From the NCBI RefSeq assembly GCF_042680125.1, contig NZ_JBHTNY010000035.1: a DNA stretch of 64,000 bases; one strand, written 5' to 3'. Source of the stretch: Robinsoniella peoriensis (lineage in GTDB: Bacteria; Bacillota; Clostridia; Lachnospirales; Lachnospiraceae). This document shows positions 42,176 to 50,220 of the stretch, one piece after another (the first letter of the stretch is position 1; each line of letters begins with the position of its first letter). A model generated the notes under the pieces. The model saw only the letters and a program-made list of their open reading frames with translations. It was not told where the DNA came from and did no database searches. A program made the position numbers and the translations under genes.

Positions 42176-43225
42176 ATGAAAGCAGGAGTAGTATATGCAA
42201 AAAATGATATTCGTTATGATGATATCGAGAAGCCGTCAGCAGGACCGGGAAAAGTTCTGATAAAAGTAAAATATACCGGTATCTGCGGTTCTGATGTACC
42301 GCGGGTAAACGCAGATGCATGTCATTTCTTCCCAAACGTATTGGGACATGAATTTTCCGGAACAATTGAAGAAATAGGTGACGGAGTCACTTCTTTAAAA
42401 CCGGGAGACCGGGTGGCAGGAGTTCCGCTGGTTCCATGCATGAAGTGTGAAGACTGTCAGAAGGGAAATTATTCACTTTGTAAACACTACAGTTTTATCG
42501 GTTCAAGAGAATATGGCAGCTTTGCACAGTATGTGGTAGTACCGGAGAAAAATGCAGTAAAATTTGAAGATGAAGTAAGCTTTGAGCAGGGGGCATTTTT
42601 TGAGCCGGCAACCGTAGCTCTTCACGGGCTGCAGCGATGTGATTATACAGGCGGTAAAACAGTTGCGATTCTGGGCGGTGGAACAATCGGGATGCTGACG
42701 ATGCAGTGGGCAAAGATATTTGGCGCCGCAAAAGTAGTGGTTTTTGATATCGCAAAAGAACGTTTGGATCTGGGAATGCGTTTAGGTGCAGACGCAGTTA
42801 TCAATACACTGGAAGAAGATTACATCGAACAGGCAATGTCATTAACGGATGGCAAGGGATATGACTATGTCTATGAAACAGCCGGGAATACCATTACCAT
42901 GAAAATGGCATTCCAGCTGGCAGCAAACAAAGCAGAGGTCTGCTTCATAGGTACACCCACCAGAGAATTATCTTTTACAGTCAGCGAATGGGAAAATATG
43001 AACCGCAAAGAATTTAAGCTTACCGGCTCCTGGATGTCTTACAGTGCACCATTCCCCGGCAAAGAATGGGAACTGACCGCACATTATTTCAAAACAGGAC
43101 AGTTGAAATTCGATGATTCTTTTATCTATAAAAAACTGGGACTCAGCCAGATAGCAGATGGGTTTGAGATGTTTAAAACACCCGGTGCGGTTAAAGGTAA
43201 GATTTTGATTGACAGTGAATCCTAA
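42176..43225 (+). CDS. gatD: Zinc-binding polyol dehydrogenase, galactitol-1-phosphate 5-dehydrogenase-like
   Basis: A 349-residue medium-chain dehydrogenase. GICGSDVPRVNADACHFFPNVLGHEFSG supplies the catalytic zinc ligands (Cys, His-Glu), PCMKCEDCQKGNYSLC the structural zinc, and AILGGGTIGMLTMQ the NAD site. GSDVPR, HFFP and GSWMSYSAPFPGKEWE follow E. coli GatD closely, supporting oxidation of galactitol 1-phosphate to tagatose 6-phosphate. No clear ribosome site is close to ATG 42176 (only TGGA), odd for a catabolic gene. Confidence 0.8.
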   Translation: MKAGVVYAKNDIRYDDIEKPSAGPGKVLIKVKYTGICGSDVPRVNADACHFFPNVLGHEFSGTIEEIGDGVTSLKPGDRVAGVPLVPCMKCEDCQKGNYSLCKHYSFIGSREYGSFAQYVVVPEKNAVKFEDEVSFEQGAFFEPATVALHGLQRCDYTGGKTVAILGGGTIGMLTMQWAKIFGAAKVVVFDIAKERLDLGMRLGADAVINTLEEDYIEQAMSLTDGKGYDYVYETAGNTITMKMAFQLAANKAEVCFIGTPTRELSFTVSEWENMNRKEFKLTGSWMSYSAPFPGKEWELTAHYFKTGQLKFDDSFIYKKLGLSQIADGFEMFKTPGAVKGKILIDSES

Positions 43226-43228
43226 AGG

Positions 43229-43380
43229 GTGTTTCAAAATTGCTTTCTGGCAGCTGTGCGTCACACTTTGTGGGAGATTTGTCCCGCATTCAGGGTGCGT
43301 AGCGGGCTATGTAACCTGAATTTGGGGCAAACATGCCGTAACGTGTGACGTGCAGATGGCGGGAATGAATTTTCATACAC
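43229..43380. repeat. ~150-bp imperfect palindromic element
   Basis: The outer arms (GTGTTTCAAAATT... and ...AATTTTCATACAC) pair imperfectly. CGTCACAC (43259-43266) pairs perfectly with GTGTGACG (43343-43350), and an inner ATTCAGGGT/AACCTGAAT stem is also present. It has no coding capacity and looks like a REP/MITE-type intergenic repeat. Confidence 0.75.
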
Positions 43381-43410
43381 GCTCGAGTACATAACATTTA
43401 TATTTAACAG

Positions 43411-43441
43411 AAGGGCTGTGGCTATATGCACAGCCTTTCTT
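43411..43441 (+). terminator. Terminator after gatD
   Basis: AAGGGCTGTG pairs with CACAGCCTTT around GCTATATG, then CTTAT. Only a short T-rich tail, so moderate strength. Confidence 0.65.
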
Positions 43442-43498
43442 ATAGGAAAAATTCAAAAGTGAGACTTTTACGGCATATACACGGAATGGGAGGAAAAT

Positions 43499-44425
43499 AT
43501 GATCACAACAGTGACACTCAATGTAGCAGTTGATAAAGCTTATGTAGTAGATGAACTGATTAAGGGAGAAGTTATGCGTGTTAAAACCTGCTCCAATACA
43601 GCAGGGGGGAAAGGGCTGAATGTAGCCAAAGTAGCAAGGCTTTGTAAAGAAGAGGTGCTGGCAACCGGTTTTGTAGGAGGCCACAATGGTGCTTATGTGG
43701 AAGAACTGCTGGAGGGATACAAGGTAAAGAGCCAGTTTGTGCATGTAAAAGGGGAAACCAGAAGCTGCATTAATGTTCTGGCTGCTGACGGAAGTTCTAC
43801 AGAATTTTTGGAGCCGGGAGAGCCCATTGAGCCTTCAGAAGTGGATGATTTTCTCCTTCAATTTGAGGAAATCGCTAAGAAAAGCGATGTTGTTACGATA
43901 TCAGGAAGTGTGCCCAGGGGGGTAGATATTAGTATTTATGGAAAACTGATTGATTTGGTAAAGACAGCAGGACATAAAGTAATTCTCGACACAAGCGGAA
44001 AGTTGTTAGAAGAAAGTGTAAAGGCATGTCCGACTATGATCAAGCCAAATGATGATGAAATTGAAGCATTGTTAGGTGTTCCGGTTACAAACAGGGAAGA
44101 GATTATTGCAGGTGCAATAAAGCTTCGGGAAATGGGAATTCCAATGGTAGTAGTTTCTCTTGGCAGTGAGGGGGCATTATTGGTAACAGAAGAAGGTGTT
44201 TATCAGGGGAAACCGCCAAAGCTTGAAGTTGTAAATACGGTAGGATGTGGTGATTCTATGACAGCAGCATTTGCCGTAGGATTATACAGAGGTTATGATT
44301 CAGAAGAAATGCTCAGATATGCAGTGGCAGTATCTGCTGCAAATGCTTTAACCATGAAGACAGGAAGCTTTTTGGAAAAAGATTTGCAGGATATACTGCC
44401 ACGGGTAGAAGTGAAAAAATTATGA
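43499..44425 (+). CDS. PfkB-family hexose-phosphate kinase (tagatose-6-phosphate kinase / 1-phosphofructokinase type)
   Basis: A 308-residue kinase. The first PfkB signature is AGGKGLNVAKVARL, and the second is VNTVGCGDSMTAAFAVGL with catalytic Asp; GCGDSM instead of GAGDS is typical of the FruK/LacC group. GGGAGGA precedes ATG 43499. Together with the GatY- and GatD-like genes it completes a galactitol or tagatose 6-phosphate to triose phosphate route; 1-phosphofructokinase is the alternative. Confidence 0.87.
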   Translation: MITTVTLNVAVDKAYVVDELIKGEVMRVKTCSNTAGGKGLNVAKVARLCKEEVLATGFVGGHNGAYVEELLEGYKVKSQFVHVKGETRSCINVLAADGSSTEFLEPGEPIEPSEVDDFLLQFEEIAKKSDVVTISGSVPRGVDISIYGKLIDLVKTAGHKVILDTSGKLLEESVKACPTMIKPNDDEIEALLGVPVTNREEIIAGAIKLREMGIPMVVVSLGSEGALLVTEEGVYQGKPPKLEVVNTVGCGDSMTAAFAVGLYRGYDSEEMLRYAVAVSAANALTMKTGSFLEKDLQDILPRVEVKKL

Positions 44426-44440
44426 TAAAATAAAAATATT

Positions 44441-45040
44441 TTAAAAAAACTGTAATGCATGGATCATGCCTGCGGTTCCGATGCTGTAAGCAGCAATGAC
44501 CCATGGTTTTCCAAGAAGTATAATTGTTGTAAATTTCTTCCAGTGCATACGTGTGAGTCCTGCGATAAAACACAGCAGGTCGTCGGGAGCAGCCGGGAGG
44601 AAAATTGCAAGCATGAAAAAGATGTCAAATTTCTTTCCTTTTTCCAGCCAGGATGCATATTTATCATAAGTTTTTTCATTTACAAATTTTTTGACAAAAT
44701 CAATTCCGTATCTGCGGGCAATGATAAATGCAAGAATGGAACCGATACACATGCCAATGTAGCTATAAACAAATCCCATAACGGGTCCGAATACCAGTGC
44801 GCCCACAATACAGGTTACAAATCCTGGAAGTACTGGTATTACTACCTGTAATGCCTGTATAAACATAAATACAAGGGGACCCCAAAGTCCAAGAGCTTTG
44901 ATAAAAGCAATCAGAGATTCTTTTGATTCAAAAATGCCTGCGCGGTACCCATACACTGCAAAAATGATACATAGGACGATCGTTAGCACCGTAATCATAT
45001 TTGTTATAAGGGGAATGTGATTCTTTAATTTTTCAGCCAT
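44441..45040 (-). CDS. VTT-domain membrane protein (TVP38/TMEM64, DedA superfamily)
   Basis: A 199-residue protein with about five membrane segments. The VTT domain shows VIPVLPGFVTCIVGALVFGPVMGFVYSYIGMCIGSILAFIIARRYG and FLPAAPDDLLCFIAGLTRM. The superfamily includes phospholipid scramblases/flippases of undecaprenyl phosphate type; the exact substrate is unknown. AAGGAG precedes the start. It is convergent with the kinase gene, only 15 bases apart. Confidence 0.88.
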   Translation of the reverse strand: MAEKLKNHIPLITNMITVLTIVLCIIFAVYGYRAGIFESKESLIAFIKALGLWGPLVFMFIQALQVVIPVLPGFVTCIVGALVFGPVMGFVYSYIGMCIGSILAFIIARRYGIDFVKKFVNEKTYDKYASWLEKGKKFDIFFMLAIFLPAAPDDLLCFIAGLTRMHWKKFTTIILLGKPWVIAAYSIGTAGMIHALQFF

Positions 45041-45189
45041 AGCGGATCTCCTTGTTTCGTTTTTCTTTATTTTTAATATTAGCTTTTGTTTTTTTAAGAC
45101 AGAATATGTGAATGTTATTTATTAAATATAGAATATATCATAAATGTTAAGAAACTCTGGATGTAATTCTTAAAAAATTCTGACAAAGT

Positions 45190-45325
45190 TGTAAAGAATC
45201 TAATAAGTTTCTTTGGAGAGCGAAATGCTCTAAGAATGGAACTAATTCCATTGCATCAAAAGTGAAAAAAAGGCAAAACCCCTCTGAACAGTAAAAATAC
45301 TGGACGGAGGGGTTTTGCCTTATAT
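45190..45325 (+). ncRNA. Possible small RNA with three hairpins
   Basis: GAGAGC-GAAAT-GCTCT, AATGGAA-CTAA-TTCCATT and the large terminator stem follow in series. No convincing promoter was found, so this may instead be leader or antiterminal sequence. The remaining bases of 45041-45396 show nothing else. Confidence 0.3.
45270..45325 (+). terminator. Very strong hairpin upstream of the KDPG aldolase gene
   Basis: AAGGCAAAACCCCTC pairs perfectly with GAGGGGTTTTGCCTT with an inner CAGT/ACTG stem. The A-rich left flank and T-rich right flank would permit termination in either direction, including for sequence reading from the left. Confidence 0.75.
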
Positions 45326-45396
45326 AGGAAAATGATTTATTGACAGCAACCAGAATTAATAAGAAAAAAAGATAAGTAGAAAGTATAAATTTCCTA

Positions 45397-45425
45397 TTGA
45401 CATTTTTCACGTTTCTACCTATAAT
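45397..45425 (+). promoter_or_regulatory. Consensus promoter of the KDPG aldolase / KDG kinase genes
   Basis: TTGACA (45397-45402), 17 bp, TATAAT (45420-45425). Confidence 0.92.
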
Positions 45426-45513
45426 GCAATTAAAGGTATCGTAATTCAAAACATAGTTTCATAATATAAAACTACACATAAAGCCAGATTATATAAATAG
45501 GAGGAATAAAATC

Positions 45514-46476
45514 ATGAATGAAATTTTAAAAGAGATTTCCAGGATGGGAATTGTACCGGTTATTGCATTAGATGACGCAAAAGATGCAAAACCACTTGCA
45601 CAGGCACTTTGCGAAGGAGGGCTTCCATGTGCGGAGGTCACATTCCGTACGGCAGCAGCAGAGGAGTCTATCCGCATTATGGCGCAGGAATTTCCGGAGA
45701 TGTTAGTAGGAGCAGGAACGGTTCTGACAACGGAACAGGTAGACCGGGCTGTGGCAGCAGGAGCAAAATTCATCGTAAGCCCGGGACTGAATCCAAAGGT
45801 TGTAAAATATTGTGTAGATAAAAACATTCCGATAACACCGGGAACGTCCAGCCCTACAGATATTGAGCAGGCTATTGAATTAGGATTAGAAGTAGTGAAA
45901 TTTTTCCCGGCTGAGGCTTCCGGCGGACTTGCTAAGATAAAAGCCATGGCAGCACCTTATGTAAATATGAAGTTTATGCCTACCGGTGGAATTAATGCAA
46001 AAAATCTGATTGATTACTTAAACTTTCCGAAAATTATTGCCTGCGGCGGCAGCTGGATGGTAAGCAAAGATATGATTACAGCAGGGGAATTTGACAAAAT
46101 CAGAGAGATGACCAAAGAAGCAGTGACTGCAATGCTTGGATTCGAACTGGCTCATGTTGGAATTAATGCAGCAGATAATGATGAGGCTTCCAGTACAGCG
46201 GCATCCTTTGAGAAGATCTTTGGATTTACACAGAAACCGGGTAAATCTTCTGTCTTTGCCGGAAGTGCTGTGGAAGTAATGCTGACACCTTATCTTGGAA
46301 GCAACGGCCACATCGCAATTAAGACCAATTATATAGACAGGGCAGTTTACCATTTAGGAAAACAGGGTGTCTCATTTAATGAAGAGTCAGCAAAATGCGA
46401 TGAAAAAGGAAATCTGAAGGCAATTTATTTAGAAGGTGAAATTGGCGGATTTGCAGTACATTTAGTACAGAAATAA
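45514..46476 (+). CDS. eda: KDPG aldolase fused to a C-terminal VOC-type domain
   Basis: A 320-residue protein. Residues 1-205 are a class I 2-keto-3-deoxy-6-phosphogluconate aldolase that yields pyruvate and glyceraldehyde 3-phosphate: the proton-transfer Glu is in CAEVTFRT and the Schiff-base Lys in VVKFFPAEASGG. Residues ~212-320 begin ELAHVGINAADND and end GGFAVHLVQK, resembling a VOC half-domain. Ordinary Eda is ~210 residues. GGAGGA precedes the ATG. KDG kinase follows, completing KDG breakdown from hexuronates. Confidence 0.92.
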   Translation: MNEILKEISRMGIVPVIALDDAKDAKPLAQALCEGGLPCAEVTFRTAAAEESIRIMAQEFPEMLVGAGTVLTTEQVDRAVAAGAKFIVSPGLNPKVVKYCVDKNIPITPGTSSPTDIEQAIELGLEVVKFFPAEASGGLAKIKAMAAPYVNMKFMPTGGINAKNLIDYLNFPKIIACGGSWMVSKDMITAGEFDKIREMTKEAVTAMLGFELAHVGINAADNDEASSTAASFEKIFGFTQKPGKSSVFAGSAVEVMLTPYLGSNGHIAIKTNYIDRAVYHLGKQGVSFNEESAKCDEKGNLKAIYLEGEIGGFAVHLVQK

Positions 46477-46594
46477 TCTGCTGATATATTTGATGCTTGA
46501 TGATACAGATCACTTAATAAGTGACAATTATAGTGTGAGTTTTTCAACACAGATTTTTAATATAAGAGATTGAGTTAACGGAGGATATTAGAAT

Positions 46595-47620
46595 ATGAGC
46601 AAGAAAGTAATCACATTCGGAGAGATTATGTTAAGACTGGCACCGGAAGGATATTATCGCTTTGTGCAGGCAGAAAATTATGGAGCAACTTACGGCGGAG
46701 GTGAAGCTAACGTTGCAGTTTCTCTTGCCAATTATGGTTTGGATGCTGCCTTTGTCACAAAGCTTCCGAAACATGAAATTGGTCAGGCAGGAGTAAATTC
46801 ACTTCGCAGATTTGGTGTTGATACTTCTTATATCACAAGAGGCGGAGACAGAGTAGGAATTTATTTCTTAGAAAAAGGTGCAAGTCAGAGACCAAGTAAA
46901 GTTATTTATGACCGTGCGGGTTCTTCTATCGCAGCAGCAACTACTGCAGATTTTGACTGGGATCAGATCTTTGAAGGGGCTGAGTGGTTCCATTTTACCG
47001 GTATCACTCCTGCATTGGGAGACAATGTAACGGAAATTTGTCTGGAAGCCTGCAAAAAAGCGAAAGAAAAAGGTATCACCGTAAGCTGTGATCTGAATTA
47101 CCGCAATAAACTCTGGTCTAAGGAAAAAGCAGGCCAGGTAATGGGTGAGCTTTGTAAATATGTGGATGTATGTATTGCGAATGAAGAAGATGCCAGTGAT
47201 GTATTCGGTATTAAAGCAGCTAATACAGATGTAACTTCCGGAAAAGTAAATCATGAAGGTTATAAAGATGTTGCAAAACAGCTGGCCAAAAGATTTGGCT
47301 TCTCAAAAGTAGCAATTACCCTTAGGGGATCTATCTCCGCAAATGACAATAACTGGGCAGCTATGCTCTATGACGGAACAGACTTCTACTTCAGTAAGAG
47401 CTATCTGATGCATATCGTAGACCGTGTAGGCGGCGGTGATTCCTTCGGCGGCGGATTAATTTACGCATGCTTAAATGATTTTGCACCACAGCAGACGATT
47501 GAATTTGCAGTTGCAGCAAGCTGTCTGAAACATAGTATAGAAGGTGACTTCAATCAGGTATCCGTAGACGAAGTTATGAAACTTGCAGGCGGAGACGGAT
47601 CAGGACGTGTGCAGAGATAG
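46595..47620 (+). CDS. kdgK: 2-keto-3-deoxygluconate kinase (PfkB family)
   Basis: Phosphorylates KDG to KDPG, the substrate of the preceding aldolase. A 341-residue ribokinase-type protein with TYGGGEANVAVSLANYGL near the N-terminus and DRVGGGDSFGGGLIYACL with the catalytic Asp. GGAGG lies upstream of ATG 46595. The 118-base gap to eda has no terminator, so the two are probably cotranscribed. No uronate isomerases are in the window, so KDG must come from elsewhere. Confidence 0.9.
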   Translation: MSKKVITFGEIMLRLAPEGYYRFVQAENYGATYGGGEANVAVSLANYGLDAAFVTKLPKHEIGQAGVNSLRRFGVDTSYITRGGDRVGIYFLEKGASQRPSKVIYDRAGSSIAAATTADFDWDQIFEGAEWFHFTGITPALGDNVTEICLEACKKAKEKGITVSCDLNYRNKLWSKEKAGQVMGELCKYVDVCIANEEDASDVFGIKAANTDVTSGKVNHEGYKDVAKQLAKRFGFSKVAITLRGSISANDNNWAAMLYDGTDFYFSKSYLMHIVDRVGGGDSFGGGLIYACLNDFAPQQTIEFAVAASCLKHSIEGDFNQVSVDEVMKLAGGDGSGRVQR

Positions 47621-47756
47621 TAAATGCAGATAAAGCAGTGGTTTGAAATATGTGACACTGTGCATGATGCTATGATGAAATAAGCTATGAAAACATCATC
47701 TGTGCATTTGGCAGATTAAGGTGTATAAATAGATAAATCCTAAAATGTAAAATGAA

Positions 47757-47806
47757 AGAATAAGCATATAATTATTTGCCGATTATATGCTTATTCTTTT
47801 TTCTTT
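47757..47806. terminator. Bidirectional terminator between kdgK and the radical SAM gene
   Basis: AGAATAAGCATATAAT pairs perfectly with ATTATATGCTTATTCT (16 bp), with As on the left and TTTTTTCTTTTT on the right. Confidence 0.92.
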
Positions 47807-47811
47807 TTATT

Positions 47812-48882
47812 TTAAATACTTTCCACTTCCTGTCTGTTCGCAAACAGCGTACAGCCCCCTTGATGAATGTCTGCTTTTTCTTCAATAGCCCTTACCTTTT
47901 CAAAGAAATCTGACTGAAGTACTTCTACAAGAGAAGACTGGGTCAGGTTTAGTTTAGAATAGGGAGAGAAAGGACATGGCTCTGCACCGCCTGTGGGATT
48001 AATATGGAAAAAGCCCCGTCCTGCGGCAAGACAACCGCCCATGGATGCTTCATCGCCGGGAAATGACAAGATAATCATTTTCTGACAGTCAGATTTTAAA
48101 GCATTCACGCTTGTATTTAATAATTCAAGGTCGGTATCTGATAAAATCAGTGATTCTGTTCCTTTTTCTACCGGTACAAATTCTACATAAAAGATGATAC
48201 CGCAGCCTTGGTTCTGAAGATCGTCAACAAATTGTCTGCTGGTTACGAACTCCACGTTGTTGTGTGTAACAGTGATTGAGGTACCATACAATATATGGTG
48301 TTTCTTAAGTGCGGACATAACCTGACAGAGTTTTTCCGCAATTCCGGCGCCTCTCCTCAGATCGGTGTCAGCAGTGGTTCCCTCAATGCTGAGTACCGGG
48401 ATCAGATTGCGGGACTTATGGAAAAGTTCTATGTATTGCTCGTCTATCAGCGTACCATTTGTAAAAACTGGAAATATAATGTCGGGATAATTACTTGCTA
48501 ATGTGAGGATGTCTTTTCGAAGCATAGGTTCTCCTCCGGCGAGCAGTATAAATGATATTCCCAAATTATTTGCCTGGTTAAATATATTTTCCCAGTGGTG
48601 AGTGTTCATTTCAGAGCGCTGTTCATGATCACTGCACGCTCCCTCTGCTCTTGCATAGCATCCGGCACAGTGGAGGTTGCAGCGGGATGCGATACTTGCA
48701 ATCAGAAAAGGAGGTACGTGGATGCCTTTATTTTCGTGCTCTGCTCTTATTTTTGCATTTTTTGTAAGCTGAGGTGTAAAATCCGTTATAAAACGGCGGT
48801 TTTTCTTATCGGTTAAATAAAATTTCGCTGCAGTGCGGGCAATAGACAGGATGCCTGTATTCATAAACAAACTGATATCCAT
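47812..48882 (-). CDS. Radical SAM protein with C-terminal Cys-containing domain, function unknown
   Basis: A 356-residue protein (start ATG 48882, MDISLF, after AAAGGAA). IASRCNLHCAGCYA is the CX3CX2C cluster motif, and ILLAGGEPMLRKD is the GGE segment. The C-terminal part has MGGCLAAGRGFFHINPTGGAEPCPFSPYS, which resembles the auxiliary cluster region of SPASM-like proteins. It lies 11 bases after a TetR gene, so it is controlled by it. The family is widespread in Clostridia beside TetR regulators; no peptide substrate gene is seen. Confidence 0.85.
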   Translation of the reverse strand: MDISLFMNTGILSIARTAAKFYLTDKKNRRFITDFTPQLTKNAKIRAEHENKGIHVPPFLIASIASRCNLHCAGCYARAEGACSDHEQRSEMNTHHWENIFNQANNLGISFILLAGGEPMLRKDILTLASNYPDIIFPVFTNGTLIDEQYIELFHKSRNLIPVLSIEGTTADTDLRRGAGIAEKLCQVMSALKKHHILYGTSITVTHNNVEFVTSRQFVDDLQNQGCGIIFYVEFVPVEKGTESLILSDTDLELLNTSVNALKSDCQKMIILSFPGDEASMGGCLAAGRGFFHINPTGGAEPCPFSPYSKLNLTQSSLVEVLQSDFFEKVRAIEEKADIHQGGCTLFANRQEVESI

Positions 48883-48893
48883 AACGATTCCTT

Positions 48894-49520
48894 TCAATGT
48901 GGGGTGCAATAGAGAAGTTCAAACTGGTCGATATGCTTCTCTAATAATTGCAATGCTTCGTCTTCTAGTTCGGGATGATTATCATACTGGCTTATAAGTA
49001 AAAAGATAGGTGAATAAAAATTGAGAGCCAGCATCTTGGGATCTAAATCTTTAAAATAGTTTTGTTTGATCATCTCAGCAAATAATTGTGTTTGAAAATC
49101 CAGGGGCAAGCGGAAGAAAAACATATGAAAAGTCTCACCTGCTTTGGTACTTTTAAATTGCTCAATGGTTAACATTCTGCGGAATTTAGAAGCTTCCTCA
49201 GATTTCAACCAGAATAAAAACATGGATTTCGTCATCTCCTTTAAGGGATTCAGCCCATTATTAATATAGGCGCCTGCCACCTCGGACAAATCGCCCTCAG
49301 GAATATTAAATTCCTGTGCTACAATTGCGTACTGGCCTTCGATCCGCTTAATAATCGTATCAAAGATATCCTGCTTATTCTTAAAGTGCCTGTAAATGGC
49401 ACTTTCACGAATCCCAACAGCTCCGGAAATTTCCCTTACGGATACACCATCATATCCATTATCAGAAAACAGGCGAAGAGCTTCTTTCAGGATCAGTTCT
49501 TTTGTGTTACGTTTTGGCAT
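48894..49520 (-). CDS. TetR-family transcriptional regulator
   Basis: A 208-residue repressor. The N-terminal helix-turn-helix is GVSVREISGAVGIRESAIYRHFKNKQDI; the rest is the helical ligand-binding domain. AAGGAG precedes the start. Two copies of its likely operator lie in its own promoter, so it should repress itself and the radical SAM gene until a ligand binds. Confidence 0.92.
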   Translation of the reverse strand: MPKRNTKELILKEALRLFSDNGYDGVSVREISGAVGIRESAIYRHFKNKQDIFDTIIKRIEGQYAIVAQEFNIPEGDLSEVAGAYINNGLNPLKEMTKSMFLFWLKSEEASKFRRMLTIEQFKSTKAGETFHMFFFRLPLDFQTQLFAEMIKQNYFKDLDPKMLALNFYSPIFLLISQYDNHPELEDEALQLLEKHIDQFELLYCTPH

Positions 49521-49544
49521 GATACTCCTTTCTATACAAAAAAA

Positions 49545-49597
49545 GTTAACGGATGTTCACATAATGTTATTATAGTTAACGAGCGTTCACATGTCAA
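49545..49597 (-). promoter_or_regulatory. Promoter of the TetR/radical SAM operon with two built-in operators
   Basis: On the minus strand TTGACA (49597-49592), 17 bp, TATAAT (49574-49569). The near-palindrome GTGAACG-CT-CGTTAAC fills the spacer (49590-49575), and a second copy lies just after the -10 (49560-49545), 30 bp away. Confidence 0.8.
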
Positions 49598-49615
49598 TAT
49601 TAAAGTTAAAAAATA

Positions 49616-49772
49616 TTTGGGTTTAGCTGAGGAAGGGGACGCTTTGTAAATGATAGGTAGTGTACAGAAAGATGGGTGCGGCCAGCTGACGGAGTCCATA
49701 CAAGTTTCCCACTCCCATCTTTCCGCGCACTACCTTTATCCACAAAGCGTCCCTTTCTCAGCTAAACCCAAA
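49616..49772. repeat. MITE-like palindromic element, intact copy
   Basis: The ends TTTGGGTTTAGCTGAG and CTCAGCTAAACCCAAA are perfect inverted repeats. The pairing continues inward through GGGACGCTTTGT, AGGTAGTG and GAAAGATGGG, so nearly the whole ~157 bp folds back. No coding capacity. A decayed copy lies at 31926-32022. Confidence 0.8.
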
Positions 49773-49778
49773 AAAGTA

Positions 49779-49807
49779 TTGACGTCCCCCGCTTTCTATG
49801 ATATATT
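49779..49807 (+). promoter_or_regulatory. Promoter of the ABC-F gene with ~330-base leader
   Basis: TTGACG (49779-49784), 17 bp, TATATT (49802-49807), beginning just beyond the palindromic element. Confidence 0.78.
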
Positions 49808-49893
49808 ACAACTAATTTAGAGCAGTAACGCTATTTCTACTGCATCTTAGAAAGAACGAGGTATCTGTAAGAATATGATTATTTGAGGACTGG

Positions 49894-50220
49894 ATGAAAC
49901 TTATGAAAAGTAAATGGATAATGAAGGCTAAGGAAAAATTAGTCTTATTTATTGAGTTTACTCTGTTCAGTCTGAATCTATGCTTACGGATCATTTATGA
50001 TAATATTGAACAAGTTACAAAGCGAGACCGTTACTCTGGAAGTTGGATAAGAGTATGCGGCAGTTTGTATTACAGGTTCATTTTGCCTGCTTGTTTTCGT
50101 ACGCTGATTTCCCTGCTGAACAGAGTGTTTAGGAGGGATTTTTTTGTTATTAAAAGTAAAGAATTTAAAAAAAGGCTATGGGATTCAGGACTTGTTCTGC
50201 ATAGACCGGCTTACGATTGA
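49894..50220 (+). CDS. Possible upstream ORF in the ABC-F leader
   Basis: An open frame of 108 codons with ATG 49894 after TTGAGGACTGG. It ends 77 bases inside the ABC-F gene in another frame. The first ~35 residues are Lys-rich then hydrophobic; no family is recognised. ARE-type ABC-F genes are often controlled by ribosome stalling on a leader ORF, so a shorter leader peptide in this frame or simply a non-coding leader are both possible. Confidence 0.3.
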   Translation: MKLMKSKWIMKAKEKLVLFIEFTLFSLNLCLRIIYDNIEQVTKRDRYSGSWIRVCGSLYYRFILPACFRTLISLLNRVFRRDFFVIKSKEFKKRLWDSGLVLHRPAYD

